Positions 1 through 9,692 of a stretch of DNA of 33,020 bases are shown here, piece by piece. Position 1 is the stretch's first letter; the number at the start of each line of letters is the position of its first letter. A program made the translations under genes and the position numbers. Source of the DNA: Ophiocordyceps camponoti-saundersi (nom. inval.). Its lineage: Eukaryota; Ascomycota; Sordariomycetes; Hypocreales; Ophiocordycipitaceae. The notes below the pieces were generated by a model. That model worked only from the letters and a program-made list of their open reading frames with translations. It was not told where the DNA came from and did not search any database. The DNA lies in assembly GCA_003339415.1 (NCBI GenBank), contig PDHQ01000350.1, positions 1 through 33,020 of the forward strand, given 5' to 3'.

Positions 1-127
<127 letters not shown>

Positions 128-923
128 GCTATAATAATAATAATATAAGCGGCGCTAGCAGCGATAATAATAAAGGTTCCTTATTACCCCCCTTTTTATA
201 ATATCTTAGCTAAATAAGCGTAGCCTTATTACCCCTCTTAGCTAGTTCTTAGCTAGCCGCCCCGCCGCTAATATATTAGAAACCCCCTCCTAGCGTAAGG
301 TTATTAAAGGGAATTAAATTTATTTAATTCCTTATAATTTTTATATTAAAAGGATAGTAAGCTAGAAAGCTTTAATTTAAGCTTACTAAGAGTAAGCTTT
401 AAAGCAAGCTAAGGTATATTACGATTATACTAAAACGGGCGTAAAATACTAGCTAATAAGTTTATACTCTTTATTTATTCTTATTATATAAAGATTAATA
501 ATATATATTTAGATAGCTCTTACCGCTATTAACGTAGCTAAGGCGTTAGCCGCGTTTATTAATAATTACTAGCTTTTAATAAAAGGTATATAAGATAAGG
601 TAAGCGCTTATTATTTCCTAATATTATATATAATAGCTAATATTTTATAATACTTATAACTTAGCTATAAGGCTAACTAGTTATATTAATAATATAAGTA
701 AGGGGCTTAAAAGTAAAATAAGCGTAACGGCGGCTATTTCCTTTAATATATATTTTATTAGTTATATACCTTATTCCTTATCTAAGTAAATATAATAATA
801 TAACCTACTCTTATAACCTTAAATATATTAATATATATAGCGTAAAGCTTATATAAGCTACTTATAACCCTTATATAAAGGGTATAATAAGGTTACATAT
901 ACTTTATAATATAGTATTAATTA
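128..923. other. AT-rich stretch beyond the copia pol end (expected place of its 3' LTR)
   Basis: No gene is visible. This stretch lies just past the stop of the minus-strand copia pol (924-926), so the polypurine tract and 3' LTR of that element should lie here in reverse orientation, but I could not fix LTR ends because I found no second copy. Two small palindromes stand out: 310-319 with 322-331 (GGAATTAAAT, 10-bp stem, 2-nt loop) and 379-387 with 391-399 (AAGCTTACT, 9-bp stem, 3-nt loop). CpA and TpG are almost absent. Confidence 0.5.
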
Positions 924-3032
924 TTATACTTTATTATAATTATTATTCCGTCGTAATATATACCTTTTAATATAGATAGCTAAGTTATTTATATTAATAA
1001 GTTTCTAAAGTACGGGGTTAGGGTTACTTTTTATTATTATATCTATTAGATTATTCTTACCCGCGATTTATTAGATATTAGAAATTTTATAGCGCTTATA
1101 TAATTATCTAAAAGATATTATATTAATTATAAATCTCTTTTCTTTTATTATACTTAATTTATATTTATATAATAAAAACAAGTTAATATAAATTATAAAA
1201 GGAACTTTTAATAATCCGGATTAGTTTATAATTATCTTTATAATAGTAGCGATTAATATGCTTATATTAAACTTACTTATTATATTATATACTTTAGAAG
1301 CGAGTATATTTTAAATTACTTTTTTATATTTTATCGAGCTTTAATAAATAATATTAGCCTTAATATTAAACTATAATATAGTTTATATCTTATTACTTAT
1401 ATATATTAAAAAGCTAATTTAAAATAAGAGGTTATAGTTATTTATAAATAACTTATTAGTAAAAACGAAGATTTTTATAAATATAAGCGATAATAGAATA
1501 TATTTAATACCTCTCTCTTAATTATCTATTTACTACCTAAGCTACTTATTTAACTTATTATAATCTTTCTTCTTTAAGTCTTACTTTTAAGCTATTATAG
1601 CTAAGTTATATATCGCTTTAAGTTAATAAATATATATAATATATGCCCCTTAAGTATATTATTTATAACACTATTATAGTATATTTATTACTTTATAGTT
1701 AATAATATTAATCTTACTTACTTAACCTTTCTAATATAATATAATATTATTATTACTAATAGAGATATATCCTTTATTAAAGTCTACCTTATTACCTTTT
1801 ATAAGTATAGTTTTTAGCTTAAACTTAAACCTTATAACGCTAAGTATATTTTCCTCTTTTATTATAAATATATCGGTACCGAGTAGAAATATATTATTAG
1901 TTTATAAACTAATAAGCTTAAAAAAAGTAAAGTTTTTAGATAAAATTAAGAGATAAGTATTATAAGTTAATATAGCTATATTTAGTTTCTCTAAATAATA
2001 GTTTTAATATATATAAAACTAATAAATACTTATTTTAGCGATTTTATAAAGGGGATAAATAACCTTAATAATAGTATATTTTAAGTAACGCTTCTTAAAT
2101 TTATTAAGTAGCTTTATAAAGATTATATATAATAACGGGGTAGTAAACTATAAGTATACTTAAGTAATATCTCTTATTATTAAGGTTATATTTTACTTAA
2201 GGAAAGTTAGTATTAATATTAAAATAAGTTATTAGCTAACTTTCTAATTTATTAGAGACTAAGTTAAGATAGACTTCTTCTCTTAGTTACTATACCTTAT
2301 AATAATAAGACGCGATTTCTTATAAGGATACGTTATCTTTCCTTTTATCTCCCGTATTATATATATACGGAAAATATAATATTTATTATATTTCTTAATA
2401 TTAAACCTCTTAAATATAAAAACCCCTTTTTCGATAAGTTTATCTATCTCCTCCTAGTTAAATATTTTAAATAGTTTGCTTAATATTATAATCTTATTAG
2501 CTATACGAAGTTAGATCGCTAGCTTATAATTGTTAGACTTTTTTCGCGTTATATAAGAGGTTTTATATAGCTTATATAATAGTAATAAAATCTCAAATCT
2601 AACTTTTTTCTATATCTCCTTAATATCCTCTTAATTATCACGTATATTAGCTATTATTTTAATTATAGCGGGTAATATATTTATTACTATATTATAGTTA
2701 CTATATAAGAGGACTTATATAAGCCTTATATTAGCTTTACGTAAGGGCGTTATACCTTATCTTATATTATTTTAATCCTTAAAAGTAAATATATATTTAT
2801 AATAATAATTTATCTTTTCTAAGTTTTTATAATATAGTTTAATATATATAAATCGAAACCTTTAAAAACTTTATAATATATTAACTATTATATTATATTT
2901 ATTAATAGTAGCTAATATAAATAAACCTTTCTATCTATTTTTCTCTTTTTATACCTTAATTTTATTTTAAAAAAGTAAGTTAAGTAAGAGCGTAATATTT
3001 AGTTTATTATAAGTATAAAAAGCTAAAAATAG
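924..3032 (-). pseudogene. Ty1/copia polyprotein, C-terminal part (post-integrase, RT, RNase H), RIP-broken
   Basis: Read on the minus strand, one frame runs from 3032 to a stop at 924-926 with no net frameshift, broken only by stop codons. In order it shows a post-integrase region (about 2960-2826; residues KEKNR then GLFILAT), a pre-RT linker ending EEIDKLIEKGVF (about 2460-2420), the copia RT core with KSRL, a LILIL stretch and IRDIT (about 2325-2160), the RT active site (1901-1866, TNNIFLLGTD, where the family has T-D-D), and RNase H with FVFTNKLF (about 1475-1450), SSIKYKK and ILASKVYNI (about 1345-1265), EKRF (about 1125) and SNPNP near the C-terminus. Active enzyme would copy element RNA into cDNA. 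Both catalytic aspartates read as Asn (GAC/GAT to AAT), the expected RIP change, so it is dead. The N-terminal part lies beyond the gypsy insertion, at 9518 and up. Family assignment is from remembered motif order. Confidence 0.9.
3028..3032. repeat. Target-site duplication AATAG, left copy (element 1)
   Basis: The five bases directly before the 5' LTR are AATAG, identical to the five bases directly after the 3' LTR (9518-9522). A 5-bp duplication is usual for Ty3/gypsy integrase. It shows that 3033-9517 entered as one unit and that both LTRs belong to the same insertion. Confidence 0.92.
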
Positions 3033-3218
3033 TATAAGGGATTCGGGCTATGCCCGAATAGCTAAGTCACGTAAGGTAATTAGTTATTTCCGCGCGCAGC
3101 GCGCGCGCAGATCGCCTACCCCTATTAGGCGTTATAACCCCTTTTCTATAGTTCTTTATAATCGTTCTAAATAATAGAGTCACCTCCTCGTAGATAGCCC
3201 GGAGGCCGAACCCTTATA
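3033..3218 (+). repeat. 5' LTR of gypsy element 1
   Basis: 186 bp, starting TATAAGGG and ending CCCTTATA, an 8-bp terminal inverted repeat; the usual TG...CA ends have become TA...TA. It matches 9332-9517 except at 8 positions, all transitions. Inside are a hairpin close to the start (ATTCGGGC at 3041-3048, loop TAT, GCCCGAAT at 3052-3059), a CpG-rich block at about 3091-3110, and a second inverted repeat CGCCTA/TAGGCG (3113-3118 and 3126-3131). No clear TATA box was identified. Confidence 0.95.
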
Positions 3219-3228
3219 TAAAATAACT
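3219..3228 (+). other. Possible primer-binding site, element 1
   Basis: The bases right after the 5' LTR read TAAAATAACT, and almost the same string follows the 5' LTR of element 2 one base further in (21532-21541). The position is right for the primer-binding site, and TAA could be a RIP-altered TGG, the usual first triplet. The tRNA cannot be named, and the stretch overlaps the apparent gag start. Confidence 0.3.
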
Positions 3229-4310
3229 ATTATTACGATAGATAACCTTATCTCTTAAGAGGTAATTATTACCTAGCTATAATAGTAGTAGGCGATAATT
3301 TCTAAGCTATAGGAGGTTCTATAAGCGTAATATAATACTATTTACTCCTTAATATAATATTAGTAACCTTAGCCGGAGCCCTCGCTATAGCCTTTACGCT
3401 AGAAACCTCTTTTATCTAACTCCCTTTTTAATAGCGATAAAACTTTTTTTTTAGCTTAGCGGGCCCTTATATTATATAAGCTATTAGCGGATTATACTTT
3501 TATTAGTAATAATTATAATTAATAGGTTTTCCTTTATTAGTATTTATCGCTTATTATTTAGTTAAAAGTAGCCTTATTTTTTAAGCGAGGTAAGGAATAC
3601 TAATACTAAGTTAAGATTTTCCTTAAGTATTTCGATATAATATTTACTAACCCCTACCGCTATTAGACGGCTATAATAAAGTTAGAAAAGCTCTCTTAAG
3701 GTACCTTTAAGTTATTCTCTAATTTCCTTATTTATTTTAAAGTAAAACTATCGCTCTCGGGAGGTACTATATAGGTAGATAAAATTAAGGTAATATATCT
3801 ATATTACGTACTTACCCCTAAGTTATAACGCTACTATCTTAAACGCGATATTCCCCTTAATAATTATATTTTAGCTATAGCTTATATTTATTTTATTACT
3901 ATTAATATCGAGTTATTCCGGATTAAAAGTAAGGGTTAAATACCCTTTTCCCTTCCTCTTTCCTTAGTAGCCTAAGATATTAATATACTTATAATAAATA
4001 TCCGCTAAACTAGTATAACCTTAGGGCGTTCTTCCTACGGTTAGAGACGCGGTAAATATAAAAGGTAGCGTTTAGGACCCCGCTATTCCGCTCCCTATAT
4101 TTTTATAGAGGAATATAGTAAGCGTTAAGTTAAAAGATATTATTTATATTATAGCTAAGTAAGCTACTTTACGAGGGATTATCTAGTATACCTATCTTCG
4201 CCCTTATCCTTATCTATACGCTTTATAGAAATAAGAGAAGCTAACTAAGACGCTTATTTAGATTAGGGAAAAGAATCCCCCTTATATTAAGTCTCTTATA
4301 AGGGGAAGGT
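3223..4310 (+). pseudogene. gag: gag of gypsy element 1 (capsid plus CCHC zinc knuckle), RIP-broken
   Basis: Gag would form the virus-like particle and bind the element RNA. One plus-strand frame runs from an ATA ACT at 3223 (plausibly a former ATG ACT four bases after the LTR) through a retrotransposon-gag region (about 3590-3920; FLKYFD, then TNPYR, KLEKLS, FKLFSNFL, IKVIYLYY) to a zinc knuckle at 4141-4182. The knuckle has exact CX2CX4HX4C spacing: the cysteine codons read TAT (from TGT) and the histidine reads TAC (from CAC), with FTRD before the last cysteine. The knuckle lies 306 codons after the proposed start, in frame. Stops are TAA/TAG. The end is uncertain; an in-frame TAA falls in the loop of the hairpin at 4278-4305. 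Element 2 has the same gag, about nine codons shorter in its N-terminal part. Confidence 0.85.
4278..4305 (+). other. Hairpin at the gag/pol junction, element 1
   Basis: CCCCTTATA (4278-4286) pairs perfectly with TATAAGGGG (4297-4305) around the 10-nt loop TTAAGTCTCT. The loop contains TAA in the gag frame. The same stem and an identical loop occur at the same place in element 2 (22556-22581). The arms are the same 8-mers as the LTR ends. A role in gag/pol expression is only inferred from the position. Confidence 0.75.
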
Positions 4311-7300
4311 AGTCGCGTTAATTTAATAGATAATAATTTAAAAAACTAATTTACGAATATTATAAAGAATATAAATATAAGTCCTCTCCTTATCCTTATT
4401 TTTATAAATTCTATTACCTTTATTAACGCGTAAGTAAATAGTAGCTATAACTATTACGCTACCGTAAGCGAGTTTTAAGTATAATATTACTATCTCTAAT
4501 ATATTCCTCTCCTTACTCCGCGTATAATCTATATTACGGTTTAAATCCGCTATTAGAAGTAAGTTTATTTTAAGGACTTCTCCCTAATCCGTTATATTAT
4601 TTAGTTTATTACCGATATCGATAGCTAGTAAACGCTTATAATTATATATATAATCCCTAGCCTAACTTAGGATATAATTCTTAGCTTTTCTTAAATAGCG
4701 TAGTATAATATATCCCTTTACGTAAGATAATAATATCTTATAGTTTACTTTATAAATAACCTTATTATCTTATATAGTAAAACGCGAATTTAAAAATATC
4801 GAACGGTTACTATTCTAAGCTTAACTTTTACTATATTAATAAGGCGCGAATCCCGTTAGTAAATAAGCTATTATTTCCTTACTATAAGCCTGCGGGATAT
4901 CTTACGCGTTTTACGGATTAAAATATCGTCTCCTTTTACCCCGCTAGTTTCTTTACTTTCCGAGGTATCTAACTTTAGCGACCTTTTTAATAAAGAAAAA
5001 GTAAGCGTTTTTCCCCCTTATCGCGGTATATATAATTACTATATCTATTTATAATAGTAGCTTAATAAATCTTTACTACTATTACCTTAAGGGCCGTTAT
5101 ATAATATACCGCGCGAATACCTTCTTAAAATATAGAAATAAATTACCGATCTAATAGATAAAGGATAGATTCGCGTAAGCTCGTTATCTATAGCTACCTT
5201 AGTCCTTTTAGCTAAAAAGCTTAGAAGCGGCTAGTAGTTTTATATTAATTATCGGGCCTTAAATTAACTTATTAAGTAAGACCGCTATCTCTTACCCCTT
5301 ATAAAAGAAACTCTACGTAATTTTTCTAGCGCCTAGTAGTTTACTAAACTTAACGTATATACTACCTTTTATAAGATATATATCGCGAAAAGCGAGGAAT
5401 ATCTAATTACTTTCTATATATATTTTAGGCTATTCGAATACCTTATTTGCTTTTTTAATCTCGCTAGCGCCCTCGCTTTATTTTAATAATATATTAATAC
5501 TTCCCTAAGCGATTCCCTTAGGGATTTTATTACTACTTACTTTAATAATATTCTTATCTATTCGGGTAGCTTACTTTTAAACTATTAGAAAAAGTTTTAT
5601 ATTATTCTTATAAAATTATAATAAGCTAAACTATATCTAAACCTTAATAAATACGTATTTATAATTTATAAGGTTAAATATTTTAAGTTTATTATCTACG
5701 CTAGATAAGAGGTACGCTTAGACCTAGCTAAGATTTTAGTAATTTAAGACTAAGAGGTATTAACTTATATAAAAGGTATACGTAATTTTATTAGCTTTAT
5801 AAACTTTTATCGTAATTTTATCCCTTAGTTTTCCTCTCTTATAGCTTTACTTATTACCTTTATAAAGCGTAACGCCCCCTTTAATTAGACCTTAGCTTAT
5901 TAAGACGCTTTCGAGCGACTAAAAAACGCGTTTATCTCCTCCCCCGCCCTCGCTTAGTAAAGCCCCGATCTCGATACTATTATAAAGGTAAACTATTTAG
6001 GTAAGGTAATCGGTAGCTATCTCTCCTAGCGCGGTTAGAATTAAATCTTATAGCTTATAATATATTTCTCTTAAAAGCTTTAGCTCGAGGAATAGAATTA
6101 TATAATCTACGATAAGGAACTTTTTACTATTATTTACTACCTTAAGGCGTAATTAGCCGAACTCTAAAATATCTTCTCCTTATTTATTATACTTACGGAT
6201 TATAAAGCCTTAGAATATTTTACTACTCCTAAGGCTATATTAAAATATTAGGCTTAATAAGCTAAGATACTTACTTTTTTTAACTTCTATTTATAATACC
6301 GCCTAAGTAAGTAAGCTACCTAGCCCGATACCCTCTCTTATTATAATTAGGAGTAATAATATACCGCTCTGCGTTTTAGCCGTATTATATAGCCCTTATT
6401 TATTTATTCCTTTAAACTATAACCGGTTTAAAGCTAAAATACTACTTTTATAATATTAGCCCTTTTCGTAGATAAGCACTTAAGGGAATTATAGCTTATA
6501 GCGTTATAGTTTAACCCGCTCTATATAATATAACGTATTACGCTATAAGAGGGCGCTTAAAAGTTCCCTCTTAAGGCGGGTATAAAGGAGTAAATTATAA
6601 ACTATTCCCTTTCCGCTAATAGCTAGCTATAATTTTAAGGCTAACTTTAAGTACCTAACTAGGAACCCCTAATAACTACCTTAATTTAAAAAACCTATAA
6701 TTCCTTACTTATAAGGCACTTTAGTAAAAATATTATATTTATATTACTCTATTATTACTATTATTAGGATAATATATTAGCTAATATAGCGCGATTTATT
6801 CGAAATTATTATTATTACGGGAATTACTTTTAACGCTATTATTACTAAAGCTTACTATAACTATTACCGCCCTTAGAAAGGTATTAAGTAACTATCTTCG
6901 TAAATTTTATAATAAACCTACTTATTATAAATCTTTCTTAGCCCCGCTTCCTTATAGTTATTACTAATCGGCTATTAAAATACGTATAGCTAAAAGTAAT
7001 AATATTTATAAAAGCTAAGTATTATATAAAATATTTTATTTATACTTAGTAGCGTTTTTATAGCTTTCTTATAGCTATTATATCTAACCGTAGTTTAAAT
7101 TAAATAAGTTATTTTTAATTAACTTTTTACCGCCTTATAAGTATTAGATAACTTATATTAATAGCTTACTACCTATAAACTAATAGTAATATAGAATAAG
7201 TAAACTAAGAGGTATAAGCTATCTTTTATTATATAATATCGTTCTCCTAGCTTAACTAGCTTTCTTACCTACTTACCTACTAACTCGCGTTAAATAATAA

Positions 7301-8030
7301 AAAGTTATCTATAATAAGTATAAGTTTAAACTACTTACTATATAGATATAACTTAAACCTTATCTAATAGCTATTTACGCTTTCTATACTAATTACCTCC
7401 CTAAGGGGGCGTGCTATTACTTTTACCTAATATTTATAAGAAAGTATCTAGCTTACTTAGGTATCTATTATATAGGCTTAATAAAAGTAGTAGGACGCCT
7501 CTAATAATACCTATCGCCCCGCGGAATAATTTTAAATCGGTAACTTTATATAGTTAGATTTTCGCTATATTTATTCTAACTACCTATTTAAGAAACTTAA
7601 TTACCTTAAAGCTAAGTATAAAGTTATTATTATCTTATCCCTTTTAACTATTATACTTAATATTTTAAAAGGTATATATTCTAAATTTTATATTAATTTA
7701 CTTAAGCGTGCTACGTATAATCTACTCTTATCGTAATTTCTCGCTAATAGCCGTCCTAAACTTTTTTTATAATTTTTTAATAATAACTTATCCCTCGATA
7801 AATATAAGATTAAGGAAATCTTTACCGCGAAGAATACTTACGGGCGACGCTTATAAGGCCGGCCCCCTTATTATTAAGCGTTAGTAAAATAAAAAAGATA
7901 TATTATGCTAACTTAAGAGCTATTAGATAGCTTATAATATTACGCTATTTTAGATAATTATAAGTTACGCTAGGGAGATATTTATATATATAATAGCCTT
8001 AAATATACTCTCTTATTTAAACTTAATTAA
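4311..8030 (+). pseudogene. pol: pol of gypsy element 1 (protease, RT, RNase H, integrase, chromodomain), RIP-broken
   Basis: One frame runs from at least 4611 to a TAA at 8028-8030 with no net frameshift. Domains in order: end of the aspartic protease region (about 4650-4720, DIILSFS); RT palm (about 5345-5575, KLNVYTTFYK, YLITF, LFEYLI) with the active site YFNNILIYS at 5538-5564, where the family has Y-x-D-D; RNase H (about 5980-6165, with IYDKEL at 6105-6122) and LTDYKALEYF near 6190-6225; integrase core (7080-7220, ISNRS, then AYY and TN, with E-x-VN-x-EV) matching the family's D-D-E region; chromodomain (7797-7985, DKYKIKEI, then ALVK, YIMLT and ELLDSL). The RT aspartates read as Asn. 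This frame is -1 relative to gag, whereas in element 2 gag, RT and RNase H share one frame. The 5' limit is set at the gag end and is not certain. Confidence 0.92.
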
Positions 8031-9331
8031 GTAAATAATTAAGTAAATTCCCCCTCCTTTTTAGTAAATTCTTTCTAGCTTATTATACCTTACCCCCCTC
8101 CCGTCCCTATCTTTCCTCTTATTATTATAGCGCGTTTAGTATATTCTATTATTTTTCTTCCTCCTCGATATCGTTAGCTAATTACGCTTAGCTTAAACTA
8201 TTATAGCTACGTAAAAGTATACTAAGCCTAGATACTAACGCGCTACGCGAGTAATTATAACTTTTAGTCGCGGGTAATAGCGACTATAGCGGCTAATTTT
8301 ACCTAGCCGGGGCGTAATAAGGAGCGTAAGGTAGCGATAATAAGGCGGCGAGGTTAGTAAAGGCCGTATAAATATTATAATTAGCCTTAAGTTACTATTA
8401 TCGATCCTTAGCCTAAGCGGCCGCCTCCTCCCGCTATAAGGCGAGAATATCTTACTAAGTTTACTTTTACTACCGTAAGGACTTTTTATAATAGGAGGCG
8501 AATATATTAAAGCTAATAATAACTTACTTTTACTACTAAGCTTAATATTACTAATATTACGCTATAACGCCGCTTATATTACGGTAATATATTAATAATA
8601 TAAGCGCGGGAATAATATTATTACTAAAAAGGATAAAAATATTAGAGCTAGATAGCTTAGGCGATAGGGATATAAAGATATTAGTAATAGCGCGAGGGGC
8701 GAGTTATACGGTATTAAGCTATATTCTAAGGCGGTTAGCGCGAGCTTAGAAAGTAAGCGTTAAGATAGTATAATAGCTAGGAGTATTACCTTTATAAGCG
8801 CGGGCGGGCTTCTAAATAGCTTTATTATTAGCAGCTATATTTTATAAATTACGAGCAGCCTGCTAAAAGTATACGTTCTTAGTAAAGAGGTGCCTTTCTT
8901 AGAGGCACCTCTTATACTATAAATAATATACTTAGTAGGCCGCCGCTTAGCCGCGGATATATTTAGCTATACCCTTATTTATAAAATTATTAAGGTAAGG
9001 CGTATATATATATAATACCTTTATTAGTAGCGTAGTATCTTTATTATCGCTATTTCCTTATATAATATATTTCCTTATAGCGCGAGTTAGCGTTAAGGGC
9101 GCGGTTAATATATTAATAAGATAATAAATAAAGTAATATATTAATAAAAAAAAAATAACGCGAGGAGGCGGCGCGGCGATAGCGTAATAACGATAAGGTT
9201 AATACTTTTAGAATAGATAATATATAGAAAAAAAAAAGAAAGGAAGGGGAATATATAGGGGAATTTTTATTTTATTTTAACTTATACCTTCGCTAGGGAC
9301 GGAACTTTTATTTTCCTAGGGCGGCGGGGTA
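8031..9331 (+). other. 3' region of element 1 between chromodomain and 3' LTR
   Basis: About 1.3 kb, richer in G+C than the flanks, lies between the pol stop and the 3' LTR, long for an untranslated region. I could not follow a convincing reading frame on either strand. A perfect hairpin sits at 8885-8895 with 8903-8913 (AAGAGGTGCCT, 11-bp stem, 7-nt loop) and has a decayed homologue in element 2. A G-rich string at 9318-9329 (AGGGCGGCGGGG), just before the LTR, is the best polypurine-tract candidate although it holds two C. An A/G-rich run at 9223-9251 is an alternative. Confidence 0.55.
8885..8913. other. Perfect 11-bp hairpin in the element 1 3' region
   Basis: AAGAGGTGCCT (8885-8895) and AGGCACCTCTT (8903-8913) pair without mismatch around TTCTTAG. 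It keeps a TpG/CpA pair, both in TGC/GCA context. The aligned site in element 2 (about 27409-27437) carries transitions that break the stem. It could fold in RNA or act as a cruciform; nothing shows which. Confidence 0.7.
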
Positions 9332-9517
9332 TATAAGGGATTCGGGCTATACCCGAATAGCTAAGTTATATAGGGTAATTAGTTATTTCCGCGCGCGGCG
9401 CGCGCGCGGATCGCCTACCCCTATTAGGCGTTATAACCCCTTTTTTATAGTTCTTTATAATCGTTCTAAATAATAGAGTCACCTCCTCGTAGATAGCCCG
9501 GAGGCCGAACCCTTATA
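9332..9517 (+). repeat. 3' LTR of gypsy element 1
   Basis: 186 bp, same ends as the 5' LTR (TATAAGGG...CCCTTATA). The eight differences from 3033-3218 are all A/G or C/T. The 5' LTR keeps GTCACGTAAGG where this one has GTTATATAGGG. The target duplication AATAG follows at 9518-9522. Confidence 0.95.
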
Positions 9518-9522
9518 AATAG
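9518..9522. repeat. Target-site duplication AATAG, right copy (element 1)
   Basis: Exact match to 3028-3032, on the outer side of the 3' LTR. Joining 3032 to 9523 restores the interrupted copia sequence. Confidence 0.92.
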
Positions 9523-9692
9523 TTATTATTTAGTAATATATACCCTTAAATCTTTTATAGCTTTCTTTATAATATTAGCTTTTTATATTATTATCTAAGA
9601 TAAGAGCGAGTTTTAGTTAATTTTAAAGTATACTTTAAATTAAAGAGAGTTAGTATAAGGCTATTTAGTTTTATAATATTATTTATAGCTTT
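9523..9692 (-). pseudogene. Ty1/copia polyprotein, segment upstream of the gypsy insertion
   Basis: On the minus strand 9692-9594 reads KAINNIIKLNSLILTLF then TKTRSYLR, followed down to the insertion point by a lysine-rich stretch. This matches a motif I know from fungal copia polyproteins just after the integrase core (K-A-[IL]-N-D-T-A-G, then T-L-L-V-F-G-A-Y-P-R). It directly precedes, in protein order, the post-integrase and RT regions found at 3032-924, which proves the split. Joining the two sides needs a one-base frame change, so a small indel lies near here. Several Asp-to-Asn and Gly-to-Lys/Asn changes fit RIP. Confidence 0.75.

Larger units (their letters stand above)
3033..9517 (+). 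mobile_element. Complete Ty3/gypsy chromodomain (chromovirus-type) retrotransposon, element 1, RIP-inactivated
   Basis: A 6,485-bp unit with two 186-bp LTRs (3033-3218 and 9332-9517), a 5-bp target duplication AATAG on both sides, gag with a CCHC knuckle, then protease-like region, reverse transcriptase, RNase H, integrase and a chromodomain in that order on the plus strand. The order RT, RNase H, integrase marks Ty3/gypsy, and the chromodomain marks the chromovirus branch, a fungal retrotransposon group that reads histone marks to choose integration sites. It sits inside the minus-strand copia element (924-3032 and 9518 onward). Gag and pol are each a long frame broken by TAA/TAG only, so RIP rather than deletion killed it. 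Confidence 0.95.
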
